Part shown: positions 18,818 to 26,314 of the stretch, piece by piece | How positions within the stretch are numbered: the stretch's first letter is position 1 | Layout: each line of letters opens with the position of its first letter | Assembly: GCA_947380295.1 (NCBI GenBank) | Contig: CANCQK010000017.1 | Location: 1-63,685 of the forward strand | Origin: Bdellovibrionales bacterium | GTDB taxonomy: Bacteria; Bdellovibrionota; UBA1018 | Direction: 5' to 3' | Length of the DNA: 63,685 nt | The notes under the pieces: generated by a model | What the model was told of the DNA's origin: nothing | Database searches by the model: none | What the model saw: the letters and a program-made list of their open reading frames with translations, nothing else | Made by a program: the position numbers and the translations under genes

Positions 18818-19061
18818 AAAGAAAATCACTTACGGCAAAGTTAATCTTGATGAAGATGAATTTGCGCCTGAAAACTGCAAATTTCGAGTCTCTATGCTTG
18901 TCCCTCAGGACATCCTAAACGAGGTCAGGAAGCTAGCAAAAGCAAAAGGACTGCCCTATCAAATCTATATTAACCAAGTGTTGCGTGATCACGTATTTGG
19001 CGATGCTGAAAAAGAACGCATCAAAGCCGTCGTCCTGGAAGTCCTCGGAAAGGCATCTTAG
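18792..19061 (+). CDS. CopG/BrnA-like small protein, candidate antitoxin
   Basis: This 89-residue protein begins with a basic stretch (KKTKKKITYGKVNLDEDEF). It then has a ribbon-helix-helix-like part, CKFRVSMLVPQDILNEVR and AKAKGLPYQIYINQVLRD. That pattern is common in antitoxins that pair with small toxins of the BrnT or DUF4160 kind. It overlaps the DUF4160 gene by 26 bases, implying coexpression and coupling. Function is inferred from pattern and context. Confidence 0.7.
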   Translation: MSTSVKKTKKKITYGKVNLDEDEFAPENCKFRVSMLVPQDILNEVRKLAKAKGLPYQIYINQVLRDHVFGDAEKERIKAVVLEVLGKAS

Positions 19062-19527
19062 TCCTTCACCCGTAGCTCCTTCTCAAGGGCATCCCAATGC
19101 TGATCTTGATAGCGGTAGACAATCTATTGATACGGGGTACGCGCATCGGCACGGGCTCACCGACTTAGAGTTTACCCGCACCATCGACAGCGCGATTGCC
19201 GCGGCTCGACTCTCGTCGAGCCAATATTAAATGGACAGGGCTCCGGTTATTAGCCCGATCTTCGCAGCGCGCATAGCGCGCGCTGGCGACGTGAGAGCAT
19301 CCCGCTTGGTCCTAAAACCCACGCCTACAAGCTTACAGTTGGGCCTGGAGAGCAAATTAAAAGAGTTTTTTACTCTCTTAAGTCAAAAATCAATGGTTCA
19401 AGCTGCTTAGTTCATTCACCGGCGTCTAGCCATGAGTCAATACGTGATACGGGTGAGGTAAGTTGGACCCCCCTGTCAAAACGGGCACATCTAGATCAGG
19501 TGTTTTGATTTCGCGTAGAATAGAGGG
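19062..19527. other. Gap without a supported gene; decayed sequence
   Basis: A plus-strand frame from about 19089 to 19230 reads DTGYAHRHGLTDLEFTRTID and onward to a stop. It looks like the tail of a lost gene but matches nothing I know. CGCGC-ATA-GCGCG near 19277 can form a small hairpin. TAGAAT at 19516-19521 lies six bases before ATG 19528 and is a likely -10 box for the next gene. No RNA gene or intact ORF is seen. Confidence 0.4.
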
Positions 19528-20094
19528 ATGAAAGATTTTCGTCTCAAATGTTTACTGGGTAGTTACGCAACTCGATCGTGCTCACTCTATTGGATCGCGG
19601 CGATCCTCACCGTGCTCTGGCCCGAAGGGGTCAGCGCGCAGCCAGGCCAAGGCAATCCAACCAGGGCCGAAAACGTCAGTGCGTTTACGGCAGAGAATCC
19701 CATGCACGGCCATCCGAGTGCTGCTCAAGCGAATCGGGAGCCTCAAGTCAGTGAAAATCGAGTTCAACCCGGGAGCCAGCAAGAAGAGCAGCTGAGGCTC
19801 GATCAGGCCCGAGAAAAAGGGTTAAAACTAGCAGAGGCACACGGGAAGGCTAAACAAAAGGAGCTCAAAAAAGCGGCTCTCTTTTTAGGTGCAGGCGTTG
19901 CGGCGGTTCCTCCCCTGTTTGTCACTGGGGGCGCTACAGCCTTAATCACAGGCACAGCAGTAGTAGGCTCGATCAAAGCAGCCAGAACTGCTTACGGGCA
20001 CCACACGAAGCAAAAGCAACTCCTCCTAGAGCACCAGCTACCAACCCGCGTTTCTCACAATCCGTTGCGATCTGGTACGCCCCCGTCCCCTTGA
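19528..20094 (+). CDS. Exported or membrane-inserted protein, unknown
   Basis: This 188-residue protein has a hydrophobic N-terminal segment (YWIAAILTVLW then GVSAQPG). A Gln/Glu-rich helical middle covers residues 75-115 by eye. A Gly/Ala-rich hydrophobic hairpin lies near residues 118-150 (FLGAGVAAVPPLFV...GGATALITGTAVVG). The hairpin resembles membrane-inserting glycine-zipper segments, but no family is recognised. The start has no ribosome site; a TAGAAT box ends six bases before the ATG. Confidence 0.55.
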   Translation: MKDFRLKCLLGSYATRSCSLYWIAAILTVLWPEGVSAQPGQGNPTRAENVSAFTAENPMHGHPSAAQANREPQVSENRVQPGSQQEEQLRLDQAREKGLKLAEAHGKAKQKELKKAALFLGAGVAAVPPLFVTGGATALITGTAVVGSIKAARTAYGHHTKQKQLLLEHQLPTRVSHNPLRSGTPPSP

Positions 20095-20103
20095 TCTTCT
20101 TCC

Positions 20104-21618
20104 TCAATGCTCCCTTTTGCCGCGACACGCTTCAGGCTTGGCCAGGTACTTCATTAGTCTGCTCTGTGCAGCTTTTCTCGCCTCCCAAAATGCAGGCTCT
20201 TTGAGCTGACTAAAAAACCCGTTGTAGTAGGCGCCAAAAACCTCGGACTTTTTGGGTTCTCCATCTGCAGAAAGTCCCTCAGTCACTGCACCTAAACTAT
20301 GCACTGAGGCAGCTGAAATCTGCTGAGTCCAACTTTCTTCTGCTTTTAGAGCCGCCTCGACATGCCTGTGGTTGTACTTGGCTGCACTCAAGACTTCTTG
20401 TAAAGTATGCCCTCCATCGGCACAGAGGGCGCTAAAAATCGCCACAGTAATCAGTCGCATTTCATTTGGGTCTAGGTCTGCTTTTGAGGCCCAAATTGAC
20501 CAGTACACAAGCGTCGAAGAACCTGAGACGCCGCAAGCAATCGGAAGTCGAAGTCGGGTGGCATTTCGATTATAGAGCGAGCTATCAGGAGTGATCTTGC
20601 AGGTATCACGCCCCCAATGCTGCCATGGCGAGGTACTCTCGGGAGCTTCCAGTTCTGACACATCAAAGTTCATAATCCCGTACTGAGTCCTGAGAACCCC
20701 ATTAAAATCATCTTTGCGATCTCCGCGGACGGGTTTTAAGGTTCCATTATAGAAATCTTGGCGTGCTCGCTTCACTTTTTTTGGAATGCCTACGCCGTCT
20801 AATCCCTTGGCATTATAAAGCAGAAAATCAATCTGCAAAACGGGCCGCGGAAGTTCGGCTAATGCGTAAGTTAAATCAAATATCTTGTCCTTTTGAGCCA
20901 CCGGTAAAACCGAAGTAGGATCAGGGTTCTTACTCCAGCCCTGAATCGCCTCATCGAACCATGTTCCATTTCCTTTGTCCGTCCGAATTTTTTTCATCCC
21001 CTCAAAAACTTTTTTAAAAATCCCTGAAATTGTTTCGTTCAACTTAGACTGATTCAGTAACTCAACCGCTAAAAATGATTCGAAAAGGCGATAGACATCC
21101 TCGTCAGAACAATAAGACGCACTCCTCTTTTCTAGTCCTAAACAGAGAATGTCTTTTTCAGAACACTCACTCTGCGGTAAATCGGCAGAGTTTCTGTGAT
21201 TTTCCAACGACTGAAATAGCCTCTCTAAACTCTCCGGACTACCAGACCTCCAGCTATCTAAAAGTCGGTCTGCGTATCCCGTCCTTTTTGTACTCTGTCG
21301 TTTAAGGTCTTCATTTACAGAAAAGCTCAGACTCCGACGCATTAAAGAATGAGCGGTGGGATCAGGAGAAGGCGAACCTGATTTTTCGACCGGTATCCGA
21401 CCTAAAACAGGAACGAGTTTATGCTTAAAAAATAATGGTAGATCGAGAAATTGTTCTCCACCTCGATCCCTGCAACTCCTATCGGACCCAGGATCAGAGT
21501 CAGGTGGAACTGGGCCGGCATTAACAACCGTCTGAGTCCAGCAAATCGACAAAATAGCTATAAAAATGCCTCTAGGGAAAAACTTAGATGTTCCTCGCGC
21601 GACCCTGCTCATTCTCAT
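20104..21618 (-). CDS. Large exported protein, unknown
   Basis: This protein has about 504 residues from ATG 21618, chosen because GGGGGAGAGGGCGGGGT precedes it. The signal peptide is MRMSRVARG..., hydrophobic FIAILSICWT, then VVNAG. The mature part has many Cys (for example CSEKDILC and CRDRG), consistent with an oxidised periplasmic or surface protein. No family is recognised. Its last 92 bases are repeated with one change at 22641-22732, so a related copy once existed nearby. Confidence 0.7.
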   Translation of the reverse strand: MRMSRVARGTSKFFPRGIFIAILSICWTQTVVNAGPVPPDSDPGSDRSCRDRGGEQFLDLPLFFKHKLVPVLGRIPVEKSGSPSPDPTAHSLMRRSLSFSVNEDLKRQSTKRTGYADRLLDSWRSGSPESLERLFQSLENHRNSADLPQSECSEKDILCLGLEKRSASYCSDEDVYRLFESFLAVELLNQSKLNETISGIFKKVFEGMKKIRTDKGNGTWFDEAIQGWSKNPDPTSVLPVAQKDKIFDLTYALAELPRPVLQIDFLLYNAKGLDGVGIPKKVKRARQDFYNGTLKPVRGDRKDDFNGVLRTQYGIMNFDVSELEAPESTSPWQHWGRDTCKITPDSSLYNRNATRLRLPIACGVSGSSTLVYWSIWASKADLDPNEMRLITVAIFSALCADGGHTLQEVLSAAKYNHRHVEAALKAEESWTQQISAASVHSLGAVTEGLSADGEPKKSEVFGAYYNGFFSQLKEPAFWEARKAAQSRLMKYLAKPEACRGKREH

Positions 21619-21845
21619 ACCCCGCCCTCTCCCCCTAAAATCCATAATAAATATACTGACATAGTTTACATAATTAAGATAAAAAAATGCCTTAAGGAGC
21701 TCCAATACGAGCCGTGTTGCTCAATCGGACGAATCAGCTCATTAAATCTTGACTTTTTTAGTACAGAATGAGAACGTTCGGCTCTGTTTAGCGTCGGGGC
21801 CTGGCTTACAATTGCCCTACAGGAATAGAGAGAGGTAAAGTGCTC

Positions 21846-22541
21846 ATGAGAAAGTGGATTTTACAATTCGTCGTGGTTCAATTGAGTATGCTCAGTATCA
21901 CCCAAGTTTTTGCGGGAAATTCAAAAATAGACTCCGACGGGAAATACCTTCCCTTCCCAGGCGTCACTGTAGTCGCCCCCACAGGAGACAGAAATCGGGA
22001 TCAGTTTGAAAAACTATTTGAAGCCCTCAAAAGCCACGCCCTCATTCACCAAAACGTGTCATTAGTACCTGTGAACAGCTACCACATGACTACCCAAAAT
22101 CTTTTTGTTGAAGCCGATGCAGGTACCCTCTCTTTTCAAGGATTTATCGAACGAAATTTTCCCTTGATCAGCCAATTGAAAAACAAAATTGATTCAAACC
22201 GTTTCAAGCCCGTTGTTCAGATCGTCCAGTCACGAGCAGGAGGAGCTCTGACTCTCATGCTCAAGCTCGACCCAGCTCAGGATGCAAAGATCAAAGAAAT
22301 CTCCAAAGAGTTTGACCTGACGTCAAAGCTTCCGCCTTTTCATCACATCACTCTGGGTTATTTTTTCAAAAAAACTCCCGAATCGACCAAAAAACTCATT
22401 ACCTCCATGGTAGACGAACTCGTGGCGACCCAATTTCCCGTCGGGAGAAATGAATTAATTTTAGACGAGCCAGAGCTCAACTACTTCCTCGACATGACGG
22501 CTTATTACCCGTGGGATGGGCAGCACTACCCCTTCTATTAA
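21846..22541 (+). CDS. Exported 2H phosphoesterase-like protein
   Basis: This 231-residue protein has a signal peptide (hydrophobic residues 5-22, VFAG). Two H-x-T motifs, YHMTTQ near residue 75 and HHITLGYF near residue 163, are spaced as in the 2H (LigT/cyclic phosphodiesterase) superfamily. Such enzymes cut cyclic phosphates in RNA or nucleotides. Export would place the activity outside the cytoplasm, which is unusual for this family. ATG 21846 has GAGAGGTAAAG before it. The substrate is unknown. Confidence 0.75.
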   Translation: MRKWILQFVVVQLSMLSITQVFAGNSKIDSDGKYLPFPGVTVVAPTGDRNRDQFEKLFEALKSHALIHQNVSLVPVNSYHMTTQNLFVEADAGTLSFQGFIERNFPLISQLKNKIDSNRFKPVVQIVQSRAGGALTLMLKLDPAQDAKIKEISKEFDLTSKLPPFHHITLGYFFKKTPESTKKLITSMVDELVATQFPVGRNELILDEPELNYFLDMTAYYPWDGQHYPFY

Positions 22542-22563
22542 AAGGATCACGCCTTGCGATTCA

Positions 22564-22602
22564 CTATCTATAGGGCAAGGCATAGGGGCTAGACCAAAGC
22601 CG
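22564..22602 (-). pseudogene. Last 13 codons of a second phospholipase D-like gene
   Basis: The minus strand reads RLWSSPYALPYR and stop, against RLWTSPYAMPYR and stop at the end of the intact gene at 23799. Similarity starts directly next to a GGGGACGGAGCAC-group repeat. The rest of the gene is gone. Confidence 0.65.
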
Positions 22603-22631
22603 ATCCCAAGAGGGACGGAGCACACCTCCCC
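22602..22631. repeat. GGGGACGGAGCAC-group repeat, copy 3
   Basis: Identical over 30 bases to 17824-17853. It is flanked on one side by the PLD gene tail and on the other by the duplicated tail of the 20104 gene. Confidence 0.85.
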
Positions 22632-22640
22632 ACTCTGTTT

Positions 22641-22732
22641 CTCAATGCTCCCTTTTGCCGCGACACGCTTCAGGCTTGGCCAGGTACTTCAATAGTCTGC
22701 TCTGTGCAGCTTTTCTCGCCTCCCAAAATGCA
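22641..22732 (-). pseudogene. Duplicated 3' end of the 20104-21618 gene
   Basis: 92 bases match 20103-20194 with a single mismatch, including the stop codon. They encode about FWEARKAAQSRL..YLAKPEACRGKREH without any upstream part. The near identity points to a recent duplication or to gene conversion. Confidence 0.9.
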
Positions 22733-22744
22733 AGGATCAATGAA

Positions 22745-22861
22745 CTCCGTCCCCCATGGCACTCCCCAACCTTGAATAAAATCTTCCTTACTCAAGGTTA
22801 ATAGGCTAAACTTGAATAAAGGACCTTATCAGCAAGGTTGGGAGAATCAGGGGGGACGGAG
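22745..22861. repeat. Inverted pair of GGGGACGGAGCAC-group repeats (REPIN-like)
   Basis: The left arm (22745-22774) has CTCCGTCCCCC and CTCCCCAACCTTG. The right arm (22833-22861) has CAAGGTTGGGAG and GGGGGACGGAG. The arms pair apart from a six-base mismatch block in each and enclose 58 A/T-rich bases. The right copy continues into CATACCTCACCACTCC. Such paired extragenic palindromes are usually mobilised by a RAYT transposase, which is not in this window. Confidence 0.7.
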
Positions 22862-22951
22862 CATACCTCACCACTCCATTTTCACAAAGTATGGTGCAAA
22901 ATCTTCTCAAAAGTTGACCTTCCTGATTCTGACGGTTAGTCTATCCATGAA

Positions 22952-23584
22952 ATGTCTAGCTGGAACCTTCAAAGCCTAACTGAAACGCTCTTAATCGGCT
23001 CGACTCTAGTTGAAGGATCCACTTTAACGGAAAATCAAGCAAGAGACGTGCTGGTGGGCAAGACTCTGCAGGGCCATCCGGTCCAAGAGATCCGCGAGCT
23101 TCTGAACTACCAAGCGGCTGTCGAATGGCTCATGAACGAATTCGCTCAGGCGCCTTACCTCTCAGTCGATTTGGTTCAATCATTTCATCTCAGGCTTTTT
23201 CAGGGCTTTGCTGGGTCGCATGGCACTTGGAAAGCGCACAAAAACTATACCTTTCTATCTGATGGAAAGAGATTTGATTATCTGGCTCCGGCATTGGTAC
23301 CCATCGCAGTGCAGAAGTGGGTGAAGGAATTTAACGGCTCGGCTGTTGCGGATCCTGCCGAAGGTGCTGCTCGCCTTTATTATGAGTTCGAAACGATCCA
23401 TCCCTTCGAAGATGGGAACGGCAGAATCGGTAGAATTTTAGTTCGATACTGGCTTCATTGGAAATTTCAACTCGGCTGGGAGTTCTATTTGGCCGACAAG
23501 GTGCCTCACTTGAAGGCCCTTGAAGAGGCAAATCATGGGCGTTTAAAACCGTTAATCGATTTTTTTCGTTCGAGGATCAAGTGA
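22952..23584 (+). CDS. Fic-domain protein (AMP transferase family), class II
   Basis: This 210-residue protein has the full Fic motif HPFEDGNGRIGR at residues 150-161. His150 is the base, and the Gly-Asn-Gly-Arg loop binds nucleotide phosphates. Fic enzymes usually transfer AMP to protein hydroxyl groups. The N-terminal S17-T-L-V-E21-G22 fits the inhibitory (S/T)xxxE(G/N) helix, so the protein may hold itself inactive. TTGACC at 22914 and TAGTCT at 22937-22942 form a modest promoter nine bases before the ATG, giving a very short leader. A small gene overlaps its stop by four bases. Confidence 0.9.
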   Translation: MSSWNLQSLTETLLIGSTLVEGSTLTENQARDVLVGKTLQGHPVQEIRELLNYQAAVEWLMNEFAQAPYLSVDLVQSFHLRLFQGFAGSHGTWKAHKNYTFLSDGKRFDYLAPALVPIAVQKWVKEFNGSAVADPAEGAARLYYEFETIHPFEDGNGRIGRILVRYWLHWKFQLGWEFYLADKVPHLKALEEANHGRLKPLIDFFRSRIK

Positions 23585-23793
23585 CTAGCCATCGAGAGCT
23601 ATCCAAATATCTGAATGAGGACGTGATTAGCCTCCTACGTGAAGAGATTGAACGAGGGCGTTTTCCTGGGGTAACGTTTGAACATGCAATGCAGTTTTTT
23701 TTAACTGACGGAATTTTGCCGGTTTCTGGTGCACCCGCTCAATCGTATCTTGATCTAGAGGATTGGCTCAGAACCCAGCAAGGTGCGAAGTAG
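23581..23793 (+). CDS. Small partner of the Fic protein, unknown
   Basis: This 70-residue protein starts at GTG 23581, overlapping the Fic stop (GTGA), so its translation should be coupled. It is mostly helical by appearance (ELSKYLNEDVISLLREEIER) with an FPGVTFEHAMQFFLTDG segment. No family is recognised. It carries no inhibitory motif of the class I Fic antitoxins. It could be a regulator, adaptor or target of the Fic protein. Confidence 0.6.
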   Translation: MTSHRELSKYLNEDVISLLREEIERGRFPGVTFEHAMQFFLTDGILPVSGAPAQSYLDLEDWLRTQQGAK

Positions 23794-23798
23794 CTTAT

Positions 23799-24962
23799 TT
23801 ATCTATAAGGCATGGCGTAGGGACTCGTCCAAAGCCGCCTGAACACTCGATCCAAATCAGCAATCGCTGTTGAGGCATGAATGACTGCGCCTACATTTCT
23901 CGAACTCAAAAAGTAGTTTTCACTCCAGTTCTCAGAGCCAATCCAACTGACTTTTTGATCCACGATCATATATTTTGAGTGAGCGAGACGTGCATAGTCC
24001 AGCGGCCCACCTGACCATTGTGGGAACTCGATCTTTTTAACCTCAATCCCTGGGGTCGAGCTCAACTTGGAAATCTCGTCACTATCCTTTTTGAATGAGG
24101 CTCGATCCAATAAAAGCTGTACCCGAACTCCTCGACGAGCTGCGGTTTGAATCGCGTCGTGAAGTACCAGCCACCGCGATGGGCCCCCCTTCCAGTATTG
24201 TGTAGAATACTGGTACATCTGGACCTGGATCGATGACTCAGCCTTTTGAATCATCGAAAGTAGCTGGTACAATGTCGACTGCAAGCCGAGCGGAAGATCT
24301 TGAGACGGTGAGGCTAAAAGAGTGATCAACGTTTGGCTCCTTTCACTCAAAACTTCAAAAAAACTTCTTCGTCTGGGTGAAAGCTCATTCAACTTGACCT
24401 GAGCATGATTCCAATCATGCTCAAACACCTTCTGAAGGTTTTCTGCTTCACTGGAGTTTCTCAAAATGATCCCAACTTCATGAATATGAGAGAGGGCTAG
24501 CCAATCAAAGTTTGCGGAGCCCATGTAGGCGTGAGCACGGTCGACCACGAAAAACTTTGAATGCTGAACACCACCTCCAATTTTAGAATAATCGAGGATA
24601 CGAACTTCGACCTGATCAAACTTCGAGAGCATTTGAGGGTCACTCGAGAATTTTGAGTAAAAATTTGAGTCAACAATCACCCTGACTCGTACCCCACGAG
24701 CTGAAGCACTGAGCAGCTCGTCTAAAACCACACTCATCAGCTCTCCAGTGCGAGACGAAATATAGAATTGCTCGATATCAATCGAGGTTCTTGCACCTTT
24801 GATCAGAGACAACCAAGCTTGGTGAGTACTCTCAATCCCTGGGATTGCCAGGTCTGTCTCAAGTGGAAAACTCTGCACGATTTGAACACTTGAATCAGCC
24901 CACGCGAAATTGCCAAACAAAACCAAAGCCCACACCAGCGGTCGTAGTAATCTCAAAATCAT
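23799..24962 (-). CDS. Exported phospholipase D-family protein
   Basis: This 387-residue protein has a signal peptide (LVWALVLFGNFAWA) and two HKD motifs: HSKFFVVDRAHAYMGSANFD near residues 132-151 and HSKYMIVDQKVSWIGSENWS near 331-350. The duplicated catalytic His-Lys pairs are complete. PLD-family enzymes hydrolyse phospholipids or nucleic acids; an exported form could act in the periplasm or outside the cell. It follows folE on the same strand by 77 bases. A broken second copy is represented by the 13-codon tail at 22564. Confidence 0.88.
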   Translation of the reverse strand: MILRLLRPLVWALVLFGNFAWADSSVQIVQSFPLETDLAIPGIESTHQAWLSLIKGARTSIDIEQFYISSRTGELMSVVLDELLSASARGVRVRVIVDSNFYSKFSSDPQMLSKFDQVEVRILDYSKIGGGVQHSKFFVVDRAHAYMGSANFDWLALSHIHEVGIILRNSSEAENLQKVFEHDWNHAQVKLNELSPRRRSFFEVLSERSQTLITLLASPSQDLPLGLQSTLYQLLSMIQKAESSIQVQMYQYSTQYWKGGPSRWLVLHDAIQTAARRGVRVQLLLDRASFKKDSDEISKLSSTPGIEVKKIEFPQWSGGPLDYARLAHSKYMIVDQKVSWIGSENWSENYFLSSRNVGAVIHASTAIADLDRVFRRLWTSPYAMPYR

Positions 24963-25038
24963 ATTTGTTGGATAACAAATCTAAACTAAGTCTAAAAGGC
25001 TTTTACAATGCCAGCTGCAACAATCGCCTATTCACTCC

Positions 25039-25629
25039 TCAACGACGACCGCCGCCGAGACCACCCAGGAGGTGCAGGACTTCTTTACGAGTTTTATCAT
25101 CATCCCTAAATACGCCGAGCATCGAGCTGGTAATCGTGTAGCTGTTTTGCTTTTCTACTCCGCGCATCATCATGCAGAGGTGATTTGCCTCGATGATGAC
25201 CGCTACTCCATGGGGATCAAGGACTCGCATGAGCTCGTTTGAAATCTGACGGGTGAGGCGCTCTTGAACTTGGAGGCGTCTAGAAAAAACATCAATGATT
25301 CTTGGAATTTTTGAGAGCCCAATGATTTTCGTCTTCGGAATATAAGCAACGTGGGCCTTGCCATAAAACGGCAGAAGATGATGCTCGCACAGTGAGAAAA
25401 GCTCAATATCTCGAACGATGACTAGCTCGCTCGACTCTGCCTGAAAGAGCGCATTACCTACGATCTGATCTACACTTTTTTCATACCCGGAGGTCAAAAA
25501 CTCCATCGCCTTGGCGTAGCGCTTAGGAGTATCCAAGAGGCCCTCGCGGGAAGGATCTTCACCCAAAAGCTCCAGGGTGGATGCCATATTTTTCATGATT
25601 TCAGCGCGCTTTTTTTCTGCCTTGTCCAT
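25039..25629 (-). CDS. folE: GTP cyclohydrolase I
   Basis: This 196-residue cytoplasmic zinc enzyme converts GTP to 7,8-dihydroneopterin triphosphate, the first step toward folate and the precursor of queuosine. [13 protein letters not shown] near residues 79-91 carries zinc ligands and [14 protein letters not shown] near 149-162 is the active site. A Gly-rich tail ([10 protein letters not shown]) extends the usual end. AAAGGAGTG precedes the ATG. It is the last gene of the lipA-pdhC-lpdA-lipB-folE run, 11 bases after lipB. Confidence 0.97.
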   Translation of the reverse strand: MDKAEKKRAEIMKNMASTLELLGEDPSREGLLDTPKRYAKAMEFLTSGYEKSVDQIVGNALFQAESSELVIVRDIELFSLCEHHLLPFYGKAHVAYIPKTKIIGLSKIPRIIDVFSRRLQVQERLTRQISNELMRVLDPHGVAVIIEANHLCMMMRGVEKQNSYTITSSMLGVFRDDDKTRKEVLHLLGGLGGGRR

Positions 25630-25640
25630 AGTTCACTCCT

Positions 25641-26312
25641 TTAAGTGGATTCCTTCAAGAATCGTCGAGTCAAAGATGCTTCTAAATTTTCACGCCAGGA
25701 GTCCCCTTGAGGGACCCAATCATTCAGTCGGGTCATCACCTCGGGGTTAAACCCGCAAGGCGAAATCAGGTGAAATGGGCTTAAGTCATTCACACAATTG
25801 ATTGCTACGCCGTGGTAGGTGACCCATTTTCGGATGGCAACCCCGATGGAGGCTATTTTTTTTTCACCGATCCATACGCCAGTCGCCCCTTCGCGCACAG
25901 CAGCCGTCAACTCAGGATTCAACTGATGGCCTAAGTCATTTAATTCATCTACGAAAACTTTCTCAATTTTCCGGAGAAATCCTGCAATATCATGACGGGG
26001 CCCAAACCCTTGGCCATCGAGTTTAACGATGGGATAAATGACGAGTTGACCTGGCCCGTGATAGGTCAGATCGCCCCCCCGCTCACTTTCAGCAAACGAG
26101 ATTCCTGCTGGCATTTGTGCCGGCAACGGCATGTGCCGAGACCTTGGCGTCCCCGTAAACTGAAGTCCCCTTCCTTGAGTGATCACTGAGTGATGCTCAA
26201 GAAAGAGGACCGTATCTGAAATCTCTCCGTTCGCCCGTTTTTCAACGAGCTCATGCTGTAAGGTTCGAGCCTCCTCGTAAGAAGTCAAACCCGGGAGAGA
26301 GCGAAAAATCAA
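25641..26312 (-). CDS. lipB: Octanoyl-[acyl-carrier-protein]:protein transferase
   Basis: This 223-residue enzyme moves octanoyl groups from ACP to lipoyl domains. ERGGDLTYHGPGQLVIYPI is the family signature, and the thiol/Lys active site region is KIASIGVAIRKWVTYHG followed by SPCGFNPEVMT. The start is TTG 26312, two bases after the lpdA stop, with GAGGG before it. LipB and LipA in the same run act in order on the E2 subunit encoded between them. Confidence 0.96.
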   Translation of the reverse strand: MIFRSLPGLTSYEEARTLQHELVEKRANGEISDTVLFLEHHSVITQGRGLQFTGTPRSRHMPLPAQMPAGISFAESERGGDLTYHGPGQLVIYPIVKLDGQGFGPRHDIAGFLRKIEKVFVDELNDLGHQLNPELTAAVREGATGVWIGEKKIASIGVAIRKWVTYHGVAINCVNDLSPFHLISPCGFNPEVMTRLNDWVPQGDSWRENLEASLTRRFLKEST

Positions 26313-26314
26313 AT

